Source: Marinococcus halotolerans DSM 16375 (GTDB lineage Bacteria; Bacillota; Bacilli; Bacillales; Marinococcaceae). From it: a stretch of DNA of 53,250 bases. The notes below the pieces were generated by a model. The model worked only from the letters and a program-made list of their open reading frames with translations. It did no database searches and had not been told where the DNA came from. The position numbers and the translations under genes are program-made. The DNA lies in the NCBI RefSeq assembly GCF_000420725.1, contig NZ_ATVM01000019.1, positions 1-53,250 on the forward strand, in the 5' to 3' direction. Below, piece by piece: positions 1 through 7,750 of the stretch. Position 1 is the first letter of the stretch. Each line of letters begins with the position of its first letter.

Positions 1-227
1 GCCAGCGACAGCTCCCCAAATTCGGTTTTCAGCGTGCGCTCGTACGTGCCGTTGCGGGAATTGCCGGAACCAATGCCGGCCGCATCGTACTTCTCGTAAT
101 CCAAAAAAGACGTTAATTCGGTTTGAAGCAGCTGATTGACGGCGTGTTCCAAATGAGATCGGAAGATCTCGTTGACATCCTGATGTTGGACTAGAGCGTG
201 AGCAATATCTGTAGTAAAATTATTCAT
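1..227 (-). CDS. IS256-family transposase, N-terminal part (cut by window edge)
   Basis: This is the first 75 or so residues of a DDE mutator-type (IS256) transposase, beginning MNNFTTDIAHAL and containing the family motif RNGTYERTLKTEFGEL just before the window edge. That motif (RNG-YER...G-L-L-PR) is the conserved N-terminal signature of IS256 transposases. The DDE catalytic residues are beyond the edge. Start is the ATG at 225-227, preceded by a GAGGA ribosome site that lies inside the 3' arm of a hairpin. The copy is identical to the one at the right edge, which suggests recent transposition. Confidence 0.85.
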   Translation of the reverse strand, partial: MNNFTTDIAHALVQHQDVNEIFRSHLEHAVNQLLQTELTSFLDYEKYDAAGIGSGNSRNGTYERTLKTEFGELSL

Positions 228-332
228 AGGGAAGTCCTCTTTTCTGTGAATGTGGTCGGCTAACTTCATTCTACTAGAAAAGGACTTCCTTTTTTCGTGT
301 TCGCTCGTTTACACAAAATATTTTACGCTCTC
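1..332 (-). mobile_element. IS256-family insertion sequence, 5' end only (left copy)
   Basis: The outer end of an insertion sequence lies at about 332, where the sequence shared with the copy at 52908-53239 stops. Bases 1-332 are the exact reverse complement, by eye, of that copy. It contains the first part of a transposase gene read leftwards and, between the IS tip and that gene, a long inverted repeat with arms at 230-245 and 276-289. The rest of the element, including its other terminal repeat and target duplication, is outside the window, so no target-site duplication can be checked. Confidence 0.85.
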
Positions 333-440
333 ACATTGGTACTTACGACACTTCTACGCTTGTTAATATGTGAGACTTTTTCGTTAACTACTACATATAG
401 TAAAAAATAATGTTTAATGAAAGGTTACGGCGTTAATATA

Positions 441-470
441 TAATTATATACTGGTAACCTCTACCAGTAT
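441..470 (+). promoter_or_regulatory. promoter with perfect 9-bp inverted repeat over the -10 region
   Basis: Bases 448-470 form ATACTGGTA-ACCTC-TACCAGTAT, a perfect inverted repeat with 9-bp arms and a 5-base loop. It overlaps a possible -10 element TATACT (447-452), which has a -35-like TTACGG about 16 bases upstream. The position suggests either an operator for an unknown repressor or a 5' leader hairpin for the channel gene that starts at 507. Confidence 0.45.
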
Positions 471-506
471 GTGTATCGTTTCATTTACTTTAAGGAGGAA
501 TGTTGT

Positions 507-1736
507 ATGAACGCATGGCAGGATTCATTGTCCAGTTTCTTGAACCAGATCGCTAATGCCGTCCCAGGCATTATCGCCGCCCTTTTATTACTTATTGTGG
601 CCTGGGTGGTCGCCAAACTCGTCAGTGCCATTGTACGTAAACTCGTCCAAAAATCGGGATTGGAGCGAAAGCTTTCCTCGACAAGTGACGAACGATCCTC
701 AAAAAAGGAAGGTCCAGCCGCTTCGATCGGTAAAGCTGTCTATTATCTGGTCTTTATTTTGTTTTTACCGGGTATTCTAGATGCGCTTGGCATGGCTTCG
801 GTTTCCGATCCCATTTCCAACATGATGAATAAACTCCTTGGGTTTCTTCCCAACATCCTGGCAGCTACCATTATCATTGTGGTCGGCTATTTCGTTGCCC
901 GGTTCGTTCGCGACCTCGTCGCTGGCTTATTGGACAGCCTTCGCATTGATCAACGTTTCCGGCGCATGATGAAGCAGTCGGAAGATGCGGAGGACGGTGT
1001 CTCTCTATCCAAGCTGCTGGCAAATATTTTGTTCGTGCTCATCCTGTTGCCTATTATTACGACTGGTATTGATGCTCTGCAAATTGAAGCGGTATCCGCT
1101 CCGATATCGAACATGCTGAACATGATTCTCGCGGCCATCCCTACCATTACCGTGGCCCTCATTCTGCTTGCTATCGGTTATCTGATTGCCAAAGTCGTTG
1201 TGGATTTGTTGTACAGCTTGTTAAAAAATGCAGGTGTAAATTCGCTATACCAAAAATATGTTGGCACGGCATCTTCAACAGCCAGTCAGGTGGATGCTGC
1301 TAATGTCATTAGTCAAACGGTTCGGGTGCTTATCCTGTTGTTCTTCGTAATCGAAGCTTTTAACACTCTGCAATTCGAGGTGCTCAACCAGATCGGAAAC
1401 ACCATTCTTGGTTATCTGCCACTCGTTTTCAGTGCCCTGATCATTTTAGCCCTTGCTGTCGTTGGCGGCCACTTTGCTTCGTCGCTCATCCAGCGCACCA
1501 CCAATAGTACCGGCTCCGGGCTCATTGCCAAGTATGTGATTTGGGTCGTCGCCGGTTTCATGATCTTTGATCAGCTGCAGTTCGCTTCCAGGATCGTGAA
1601 CATGGCCTTCCTGCTGATTCTTGGCGGATTAGCTGTTGCTTTTGCTATTTCTTTCGGGGTTGGTGGCCGTGGCTTTGCCCAACGGCAACTTGAAAAATTG
1701 GAAATAAAAATGAAAAAAGATCAATCTGGAGAATAA
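507..1736 (+). CDS. mechanosensitive-ion-channel-like membrane protein with tandem TM-helix repeats
   Basis: A 409-residue integral membrane protein built of repeated units of the conserved TM-helix type found in small-conductance mechanosensitive channel relatives. Each unit has a PISNM(M/L)N-type amphipathic stretch, a hydrophobic helix and a (V/I)GY(F/L)(V/I)A(R/K)-type end. Copies are visible near residues 20-60, 100-145, 195-240 and 290-330. The soluble beta domain of classical MscS is not evident, so ion conduction is inference. The start is the ATG at 507, because AAGGAGG lies 9 bases upstream; the in-frame start at 471 has no ribosome site. The gene is monocistronic, with a hairpin terminator directly downstream. 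A role in osmotic stress would suit a halophile but is not shown by the sequence. Confidence 0.8.
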   Translation: MNAWQDSLSSFLNQIANAVPGIIAALLLLIVAWVVAKLVSAIVRKLVQKSGLERKLSSTSDERSSKKEGPAASIGKAVYYLVFILFLPGILDALGMASVSDPISNMMNKLLGFLPNILAATIIIVVGYFVARFVRDLVAGLLDSLRIDQRFRRMMKQSEDAEDGVSLSKLLANILFVLILLPIITTGIDALQIEAVSAPISNMLNMILAAIPTITVALILLAIGYLIAKVVVDLLYSLLKNAGVNSLYQKYVGTASSTASQVDAANVISQTVRVLILLFFVIEAFNTLQFEVLNQIGNTILGYLPLVFSALIILALAVVGGHFASSLIQRTTNSTGSGLIAKYVIWVVAGFMIFDQLQFASRIVNMAFLLILGGLAVAFAISFGVGGRGFAQRQLEKLEIKMKKDQSGE

Positions 1737-1746
1737 TGGTGGAACC

Positions 1747-1784
1747 ACCAGCGACGACTTCTTGAAAGTCGTCGCTGGTTTTTC
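1747..1784 (+). terminator. rho-independent terminator of the channel gene
   Basis: A 14-bp stem (ACCAGCGACGACTT and its complement) around a CTTG loop is followed by a T run, ten bases after the stop codon. Confidence 0.9.
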
Positions 1785-1826
1785 ATTCGTCGTTTTCTAC
1801 ATGATTGTATCCAGCGTGTTTGAGGA

Positions 1827-2654
1827 TTAATACTCGTGAAGATACTCCTGTAACGCCTGCTGGAGCGTCCCTATCGTTTGAACATTGGAATTCCAAGCCG
1901 TGGAGGAGGCCGTCAATTCCACCGCCAATTTGGGGCGAATGCCTGTCATAATCGGCTTGCACCCCATCAAAGAAATGCCGTTGATGATCCCGTTAAACAT
2001 TTCCACCAACGCCGGGGATAGGTATTCCACCCCGGAAAGGTCCATGATTAAGACCCGAAGCTTCTGTTCGCCCACCGCTTGCAGCACATGGTCTTTCAAT
2101 GTGGTCATGCGCTGGGCTTCCATATTTCCGGTCACTGGGAGAATACTCACCGAGGCATGAACTGGAATGATCGGGGCCGATAAGGTCTCGATTAAGGCTT
2201 CCTGTTCCTGGAGCAACGCCTCTTTATAGGCGGTATAACTCGACACAAACGTATTTAAGAAAAGATCCAAACAGTCATTGATCTCTCGTTCTTGACGAAA
2301 AAAAGAAATCGCTTCCGTCACCCCTTTCCGTGTTTCGTAGGCTTCGATAAAAATCCAGGCCGTGCGACGTAAGGCGTGTACCCATTCGAGCTGGAACGAA
2401 AGATCGATGGTATCCACAGCCCACGCCTTTCCTTCTTGGTCAGCAAAGGCACGCAGGCGTTCCTGTTCTCCTTCACACGTGTAGGCCAGAACCTGCTGAG
2501 CACTGTAAAGAAGATCAATCTGGCCCTTTTGCAGGATGTGGCGGATATCCGAGCGGATCTCTTCCGCTTCCGCCAGAAGCGTCTGTTCAAACAGCTGTTT
2601 GTTTGCGTCCAAAAATGACTGCAGCGTCATTGAAGCATCAAATGTAAACAACAT
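1827..2654 (-). CDS. RsbR-family STAS-domain protein (stressosome-type co-antagonist)
   Basis: A 275-residue protein with an all-helical N-terminal sensor-like region (about 1-150) and a C-terminal STAS domain (about 160-270). The junction SAPIIPV and the segment VLIMDLSGVEYLS...IRPKLA are typical of RsbR paralogs, which build the stressosome that controls RsbT and, through it, sigma-B. The two threonines phosphorylated in Bacillus RsbRA do not seem to be conserved: the matching places read GNMEAQ and VEYLSPAL. It could therefore be a non-phosphorylatable variant. No rsbS, rsbT or sigB gene is nearby, so it is an orphan paralog. The ATG start has a G-rich ribosome site (GGGGGG) about 5 bases upstream. 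A light-sensing variant (YtvA type) is unlikely because no LOV domain is seen. Confidence 0.8.
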   Translation of the reverse strand: MLFTFDASMTLQSFLDANKQLFEQTLLAEAEEIRSDIRHILQKGQIDLLYSAQQVLAYTCEGEQERLRAFADQEGKAWAVDTIDLSFQLEWVHALRRTAWIFIEAYETRKGVTEAISFFRQEREINDCLDLFLNTFVSSYTAYKEALLQEQEALIETLSAPIIPVHASVSILPVTGNMEAQRMTTLKDHVLQAVGEQKLRVLIMDLSGVEYLSPALVEMFNGIINGISLMGCKPIMTGIRPKLAVELTASSTAWNSNVQTIGTLQQALQEYLHEY

Positions 2655-3010
2655 CCATCCCCCCTGTTCGATGTCATGTTTAACGATTTCCCCCGTAATT
2701 GACGATAAGAGACAAGGATCCGAATCTGTAGGAGTTGTTTACATGTTCAGCACGCCTTGTTCCCAGCGAACGCCACGGATTCTACTTTGTTCCTTGAAAG
2801 GTCAGAAACCACAGCTTTCCCCGAAGAAAGCTCTGTGTTGGTGCATTAGCCAGCCGTGCTTGTATGTTTTTTCAGAACGATCCGGAACCATCTCCGAAGC
2901 ATGATTTTCTTTATTTTAACATGTATTAGGAGATAATTGGTTGCAGCTGGCGTTGATTTCCAACTTCGACCGCCGGTTAATGATAGAGTGGTCATTATGC
3001 TGGCGCTAGC
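2655..3010. other. intergenic stretch without a supported gene
   Basis: The 356 bases upstream of the STAS gene hold no reading frame with a convincing ribosome site. A hairpin around GCTTTCTTCGGGGAAAGC lies near 2815-2832. I see no clear promoter consensus for the STAS gene. Confidence 0.5.
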
Positions 3011-3220
3011 TCAACCCATCAGCGATAAATCTTCTATATAGAATGACCTCTCTAGGCCTCTCCCCGTTCTTAGTACGCAGGGATTGAATCGATGGCAACA
3101 CGGTACTTTCTCACCCTTAACATAATCGCGATTATCAGCAGATCTCCAGTAGCAACGAGCCCTCCTTGGCCAGAAAGGAGGGCTCGTTGTTTCTGTTTGG
3201 TGGTGTTTTTCCTGGCTCAT
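3011..3220 (-). CDS. small unrecognised ORF, possibly frameshifted membrane peptide
   Basis: A 69-codon frame starting MSQEKHHQTETTSPPFWP has a good ribosome site (AGGAGG) 8-9 bases upstream of its ATG at 3218-3220. After about residue 18 the composition becomes odd, with RRARCYWRS and many Cys and Arg. The neighbouring frame then encodes a hydrophobic stretch, GLVATGDLLIIAIMLRVRK. A single frameshift near 3165 would join the sensible N-terminus to that membrane-like segment, so this may be a decayed gene for a small single-pass protein. The same DNA forms a long hairpin (arms around 3156-3168 and 3175-3189), which could equally be a terminator read in the plus direction. No family recognised. 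Confidence 0.3.
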   Translation of the reverse strand: MSQEKHHQTETTSPPFWPRRARCYWRSADNRDYVKGEKVPCCHRFNPCVLRTGRGLERSFYIEDLSLMG

Positions 3221-3479
3221 ATTATGGTGCCTCCTATTAGAGCGTGCAACTCTGCACTCTTGGAATAAGGCTTCCTTAAAACTATTTTTATGCAAAGGTA
3301 TAGCTTTTACTATTAATAGTTCTATTTCCAGAACATTTTTTATTAAAGAAAGCATGTATTGAAAGAGAGCATGGAGCCGTGCTTGGTTAACACATAGAAA
3401 AACACGCTCTCTGGAAACAAAGAACGTGTTTATGAAATATTATTATTTCAATTTCTAGCATATTAGCCTATATTCGTGC

Positions 3480-4187
3480 TCAAACAAGCAGCAATGCATC
3501 CATGTTTAAAATGGCTATGCGCCGTTGGCCCTCCTGAGCGATCCATCCATTAGATTCGAATACTGCTAATTTTCGACTGAGTGTTTCCGGCGTAGTGCCG
3601 AGAAAAGAGGCAAGGTCTTTCCGAGCCATTGGTAGCTGAATAACCGAAGAATGGTTTTCTTCCATCTGCTGAGCCAGATAAAATCCGAGCCGAGTCTCTA
3701 TGCTCTCCGTCCCCAATTGGGTTGTTTGCATTTCAGATTGATCCAAACGGGTGGAAAATTCTTGGAGAACTTTTAAGGCAATCGCTGGATACGCCACCAA
3801 CATGTCTTGCACCTGCGTACGCTGGATCCGGCAAATGTCTGTCGCTTCTGTCGCTACGGCATAAGTGTCATGAACTAAATCGGTAAAAAGAGAAAGTTCA
3901 CCGGTGAAATCACCAGGGGTTAATATCCTAATGACTTGTTCTTTCCCGTTTTCTGCTAAGCGATACACTTTAATCTTTCCAAGATGAATAATATAAAGGG
4001 AATGAGAAGAGTCCCCTGCCCTGAATAAATGCTCTCCCTTCTTTAATGTAATTGGGGCGGTAACTTTCGCAATTTTTTCCATGTCTTCATGGTCAAGGTG
4101 ATTAAAAATGGGCACGATCGATATGCACAAACGATGGAGTCCCCGCTGAGTAGTAACTGCCGAACAACATGGATCGTTCTGTGTCAT
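3480..4187 (-). CDS. Crp/Fnr-family transcriptional regulator with FNR-type E-x2-S-R recognition helix
   Basis: A 235-residue regulator with an N-terminal cNMP-type beta-roll (about 25-140), a dimerisation helix (about 140-165) and a C-terminal winged helix. The recognition helix reads TPETLSRKL, with E201, S204 and R205 matching the E-x2-S-R of E. coli FNR that reads TTGAT half-sites. The Bacillus-type Fnr at 7751 instead has R-E-x3-R, the TGTGA type. Cysteines C7, C8 and C21 near the N-terminus might form a redox or metal site, as in FNR-like FLP proteins; this is inference. The ATG start has GGAGGG just upstream. The gene is monocistronic. Two TTGA-N6-TCAA sites at 20.1-20.2 kb are the best candidate targets in the window. 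Confidence 0.85.
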   Translation of the reverse strand: MTQNDPCCSAVTTQRGLHRLCISIVPIFNHLDHEDMEKIAKVTAPITLKKGEHLFRAGDSSHSLYIIHLGKIKVYRLAENGKEQVIRILTPGDFTGELSLFTDLVHDTYAVATEATDICRIQRTQVQDMLVAYPAIALKVLQEFSTRLDQSEMQTTQLGTESIETRLGFYLAQQMEENHSSVIQLPMARKDLASFLGTTPETLSRKLAVFESNGWIAQEGQRRIAILNMDALLLV

Positions 4188-4424
4188 GCTTGCTCCCTCC
4201 TATATCCTCATAAGAAACGATTATTTTACCTTTTCTTGAAATAATAGTTTTCATTTTTGTATCTTCATGGATTTCCAAAAAAATTTTCTATTTTCAGTAA
4301 ATGATTCTCCTTCGTCGAAAGATAAGAGTGGCTTTTTAATTCTTTTATACCCCTCTTTTCTTTCATTGGACATAAAAATCGCCGGAACAAAGTATTCTTA
4401 AATGAAAAAGATAAAGATTAACAA

Positions 4425-4832
4425 TCAAGTATTCTTTTTGCTTTTGAACAGAGTAGGCATCATCAAAAAGGAGCGCCGCGTTCCCGAATACCCGTGAACG
4501 GTAATCTTCCGAGGAATACGATGAGTTTTCTCCAAGATTAAATGGTAATTATAGTTGACCGCCTTAAGATACCCTACAGCGACCAGGACGCTAAGCAGTA
4601 CCTGACACGCAGTAGCAGTCATATAACCTATACTCCCCCATAAGGCTTCGATGGCATAAAAGAAAACTAACAAGCCTATTTGTATCCAAAAGACTATGGC
4701 CGATCGTAAAAGGAGCGAAAAAACAAGTGTTAGAATGGCAAGAATAAATACCGAAAGATAGTTTTGGATAATAGAAGCAAAGCTAAATTCCCAAGAAATA
4801 AAAGTTAAATTATGAACAGCCATGACCATCAC
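4425..4832 (-). CDS. hypothetical membrane protein (about 3 TM helices)
   Basis: A 135-residue protein with three or four hydrophobic segments: about 20-45 (IIQNYLSVFILAILTLVF), 45-65 and 70-95. A basic cytoplasmic tail ends KSKKNT. I do not recognise the family. The start is uncertain: GTG at 4832, ATG at 4829 and ATG at 4823 are in frame within 10 bases, behind a weak GAAAGAAC ribosome site. It lies upstream of the Crp/Fnr regulator on the same strand, but the 237-base gap argues against a shared transcript. Confidence 0.6.
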   Translation of the reverse strand: MMVMAVHNLTFISWEFSFASIIQNYLSVFILAILTLVFSLLLRSAIVFWIQIGLLVFFYAIEALWGSIGYMTATACQVLLSVLVAVGYLKAVNYNYHLILEKTHRIPRKITVHGYSGTRRSFLMMPTLFKSKKNT

Positions 4833-4885
4833 CGTTCTTTCTTTTATTGTTTTATAAAGGGCTATCGTCTACGCATCGCTTATAT

Positions 4886-5029
4886 TCACCTTTGATACAG
4901 CTCTTTCTCCATTGTTTCCTGAGACAATGAAGGTTCAATCTCGTATGCTTCATCGACATGACCTCCTTCGTTAATCATCCGATCGATCTCTAAAGAAGTA
5001 TAAAACCTCTCCGTGTAAGCCTTTGTCAT
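4886..5029 (-). CDS. small acidic hypothetical protein (47 aa)
   Basis: A 47-codon gene encodes MTKAYTERFYTSLEIDRM and continues with an acidic, helix-prone tail ending METKELYQR-like (EKELYQR). An AAGGGTG ribosome site sits about 9 bases before the ATG at 5027-5029. The composition is that of a real soluble protein: charged, with no stretches of low complexity. I do not recognise it. It is transcribed towards the membrane-protein gene at 4832 with a 53-base gap, so the two may form an operon. Confidence 0.5.
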   Translation of the reverse strand: MTKAYTERFYTSLEIDRMINEGGHVDEAYEIEPSLSQETMEKELYQR

Positions 5030-5173
5030 CTTTCATTCACCCTTTCTTTCGATAAAACTCCCCTTTGTTTGATTCTATTTTTAGTATAAGGACATCTAAG
5101 AACTTATTCGTTGATGCCGGTCAATTTTTGTTTAGTTTTCTTAAAAAAGTGGTGATGTATTCAACATTTTGTC

Positions 5174-5353
5174 TTGCATTTTTTAAAACCGCCCTACATA
5201 CGACCATCCGAACTTTTCTTCTACAGGCACGAGTTCGATTTCACTTTTCGATATATCTTGGGCTACGGATTTTTGACAATTCTAACAGTGGCAGTACTTG
5301 GCATCTTTTTGTGGCTCATTTTTGATTTCTTTATCGATAACCTCACTTTTTAG
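5174..5353 (+). CDS. possible small single-pass membrane protein
   Basis: A plus-strand frame ending at the TAG at 5351 contains FRYILGYGFLTILTVAVLG and then IFLWLIFDFF, a convincing transmembrane helix with an acidic tail. The only available start is a TTG near 5174, without a good ribosome site. The overlapping frame from 5065 lacks a ribosome site as well. Either the gene uses an unusual start, or it is the 3' remnant of a broken gene. Confidence 0.25.
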   Translation: MHFLKPPYIRPSELFFYRHEFDFTFRYILGYGFLTILTVAVLGIFLWLIFDFFIDNLTF

Positions 5354-5414
5354 ACTACTTTTTTAACGAGCAAGAAGCGATTTTCATATTTTAATAAATA
5401 GAAGTGAAAAATAA

Positions 5415-5781
5415 TTATTTCTGGTCAAATGAGCTTCTGCGGTACCGGACATATTGAAACCCGGAGGGAAAGGGACTCCTAAACGCTCCTAAAACTTCAT
5501 CTATAATCTGTATCCGTAAGCCGTACAAAACCTTTCCTGTTTTTCTCCATTTACAGGCCTGGACTTGATTCTTGAATTCCTTCCACAGATACCGGGTAAT
5601 TCCGCCCATGGTCTTGGGGAAGCTACTCTGGGACACGGTCGTCGGCAAGGCTCTGAGCCTCGGCCGCCCGGACGATATCTTTGAATATTATCGTGTTGAG
5701 CAACCAGTTCTGCCTGCTCATGGGAGGGCGCCGGAGGACAGTTACTTGATCTTCTCGGCGAATTTCCGCTTTGCCAAGCAT
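5415..5781 (-). pseudogene. unrecognised gene split by an apparent frameshift
   Basis: A frame starting at the ATG at 5779-5781 has an excellent ribosome site (AGAGAGGTGAG) and runs MLGKAEIRREDQ...AEAQSLADDRVPE before a stop at 5623. An overlapping frame continues from about 5648 to 5415 with equally protein-like sequence (SSFPKTMGGITRYLWKEF...RYRRSSFDQK). Joined by one frameshift they would give a basic protein of about 120 residues. I do not recognise either half. A decayed gene or a fragment of a mobile element is the likeliest reading; two genuine overlapping genes cannot be excluded. Confidence 0.35.
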
Positions 5782-5832
5782 AGCCTCACCTCTCTTTTCG
5801 CTTTCTCCTTTGATTCTTCCAGACAATTACTT

Positions 5833-5880
5833 ATAAAAAAACTGTCGAAAAAGTCTCCTTCTCGACAGTCTAAAAGCCTT
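5833..5880 (-). terminator. rho-independent terminator of the coiled-coil gene
   Basis: Read on the minus strand, ACTGTCGA pairs with TCGACAGT and is followed by a run of seven T. It lies 14 bases after the stop codon at 5894-5896. Confidence 0.8.
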
Positions 5881-5893
5881 TCGTTTCCGCTTT

Positions 5894-6070
5894 TTATTTT
5901 TCTTTAGTGCTCTCATGACCAGTCGTCAAGAGAAGCATTAATTCCTCCTGGTTTTTTTGTGTTTGCTTAAGTCCTGCTTCCACTGCTTGTAAGCGACGTT
6001 CCAATGGGGCCATGGCCTCTTGCAGTGCTTTCTGTAAACGTATCGTTTTTTCGTCTGAAAATGGTGTCAT
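5894..6070 (-). CDS. small coiled-coil hypothetical protein (58 aa)
   Basis: A 58-codon gene starts MTPFSDEKTIRLQKAL. A heptad-like helix runs through most of its length (LERRLQAVEAGLKQTQKNQ). The ribosome site AGAGGGG is 5-6 bases before the ATG at 6068-6070, and a strong terminator follows the stop, so it is a complete small transcription unit. I do not recognise a family. Small coiled-coil proteins of this type often multimerise or bind partners, but nothing here identifies one. Confidence 0.6.
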   Translation of the reverse strand: MTPFSDEKTIRLQKALQEAMAPLERRLQAVEAGLKQTQKNQEELMLLLTTGHESTKEK

Positions 6071-6178
6071 TGTACCCCTCTTTTCATTTAAGTTTACTTC
6101 GTCCCTTTATAATATAAGGAATTTTTCTGGAATTGACATTTCCCTAGGTGTATACATATTATTTTTTCTGTGAATCTT

Positions 6179-7393
6179 TTATTCAATCGTGCTTTCCGGA
6201 CCGAAAACTTCATAATGGCGACGCTCTGCCGGCACTCCTCTGTCCTTTAAAATTCCGTTAACTACTTGCATAAAAGGCGTCGGACCGCAGAAATAAAAAT
6301 CTGCCTGTTCGTCAGGAAGGACGGTTTCCAGCCACGGGGCATCAATATGCCCTTCTTTATCAAACATTTCGTTCGAGCGGTCTTGCTCCGAAGGTATTGA
6401 ATAACAGGTGTAGGCCTCGATATTTGAATACGTGTCTTCCAGCTGCTTCACATGTGCTTTCATAGCATGAACCTTACTGCTGTCAGCGGCGTGAATAAAT
6501 GTCACCTTACGTTTCGACTCTTCCTGCACAAGTGTATTCAGCATACTCATCATCGGAGTAATACCAACGCCCCCGCTGATTAACACAATTGGCATTTCCT
6601 CTGTTTCTATCACAAATTCTCCTGCCGGCGCTGCGAACAACAGCACATCTCCCTCGTTTACATCCCGGTGCAGATAATTCGACACAATGCCGGCCGGATT
6701 TCCATTCTCAGGATCCTCCCGCTTCACGCTGATCCGGTAATAGTTTTCATTTGGAGCATCCGACAGGCTGTAGTGACGCATATGTGTGTAAGGCTCGCCC
6801 TCAATATCTGCCTGCAGCGTTAAATACTGTCCTGGCTGCTGCGGTATAATCGCCTCCCCGTCCTGCGGCTTTAAGTAAAACGAAGTAATGACATCGCTCT
6901 CCGGCACTTTTTCCGCTACATAAAACGGACGGTAGCCCGTCCATCCGCCCCGGGCGGCTTCCACTTCTTCATACTTGACTGCTTCTTTTTGAATAAAAAT
7001 ATCAGCAAGCGCGTGATACGCTTCTCCCCACGCGTCCAGAATTTCCGGGGTGGCTGCGTCTCCAAGCACTTCCTCCACTGCTTCGAGCAATGTTTCCCCT
7101 ACTAATCCATAATGTTCCGGCCTGACATCCAGCGCCCGGTGTTTTTCCGCTATGCGTTCAATAGTAGGACGAAGCTCTTCCAGACGGTCAATATTCGCTC
7201 CGGCCTGGTAGACAGAATAAGCAAGAGCTTCCGGCTGTACGCCTGTTTCCTGGTTCGTCTGGTTAAACATGTTTCGCAGCTCAGGTGCTTTTTCAAATAG
7301 CATTTCATAAAATCGGTTGCCGATAGCAGCGGCGTTGGCCTGAATAGCCGGGGCTGTCGCTTTTACAGTTTCAATTGTGTGTTGTGCAAGCAT
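6179..7393 (-). CDS. hmp: flavohemoglobin, nitric oxide dioxygenase
   Basis: A 404-residue enzyme that converts NO plus O2 to nitrate using NAD(P)H, FAD and heme in the cytoplasm. The globin domain (about 1-140) has Tyr29 (B10), Gln53 (E7) and proximal His85 in EKHRALDV. The FAD domain follows (about 150-260) with RHYSLSDAPN, then the NAD domain with SGGVGITPMMSML and the terminal FCGPTPFM and YEVFGPES motifs. Length is normal for Hmp. The start is the ATG at 7391-7393 with GGAGGAATTC upstream. An NsrR-like palindrome lies 38 bases upstream of the start. The gene faces fnr across a 357-base divergent region, which fits a role against NO made during nitrate respiration. Confidence 0.97.
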   Translation of the reverse strand: MLAQHTIETVKATAPAIQANAAAIGNRFYEMLFEKAPELRNMFNQTNQETGVQPEALAYSVYQAGANIDRLEELRPTIERIAEKHRALDVRPEHYGLVGETLLEAVEEVLGDAATPEILDAWGEAYHALADIFIQKEAVKYEEVEAARGGWTGYRPFYVAEKVPESDVITSFYLKPQDGEAIIPQQPGQYLTLQADIEGEPYTHMRHYSLSDAPNENYYRISVKREDPENGNPAGIVSNYLHRDVNEGDVLLFAAPAGEFVIETEEMPIVLISGGVGITPMMSMLNTLVQEESKRKVTFIHAADSSKVHAMKAHVKQLEDTYSNIEAYTCYSIPSEQDRSNEMFDKEGHIDAPWLETVLPDEQADFYFCGPTPFMQVVNGILKDRGVPAERRHYEVFGPESTIE

Positions 7394-7430
7394 CGAATTC
7401 CTCCAATGAAAACGTTTTTAACTTCTATAA

Positions 7431-7454
7431 AAAGTGTATTATAAATACATATTT
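7431..7454 (-). promoter_or_regulatory. NsrR-like operator upstream of hmp
   Basis: AAAGTGTATTATAAATACATATTT is a near palindrome close to the known Bacillus/enterobacterial NsrR pattern ATGTATTT-N-AAATACAT. It is 38 bases upstream of the hmp start. NsrR is an Fe-S repressor relieved by NO; its gene is not in the window. Confidence 0.6.
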
Positions 7455-7750
7455 AAATCTATACTTTTAGACATCTTTCATTAAACGTTCACAATCCATT
7501 CCTTTTGGATTCTCTGGTCCTCAAAAAATAATAAAATTTTGAACTTATTCTTTTATGAGGTTTATTATTGTTTTGCACTTTCTCTGTATTTATAAGATCG
7601 CTGATATGATAAAATCGCTTTAATATACATTTGATTTGCATAGTAAACTACCAAATACAATTACCACTCTTTCGATTGTTTTTGCCATTTGCATCATCAC
7701 CATCCTAATTAACTATTAAAAGCTTTTATATGGGGGGGTTATAAGTTAAT

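Noticed and set aside
5065-5325. 86-codon plus-strand frame
   Set aside because: The start would be a TTG without a ribosome site. The neighbouring frame has the better membrane-helix pattern, so I listed only that, with low confidence.
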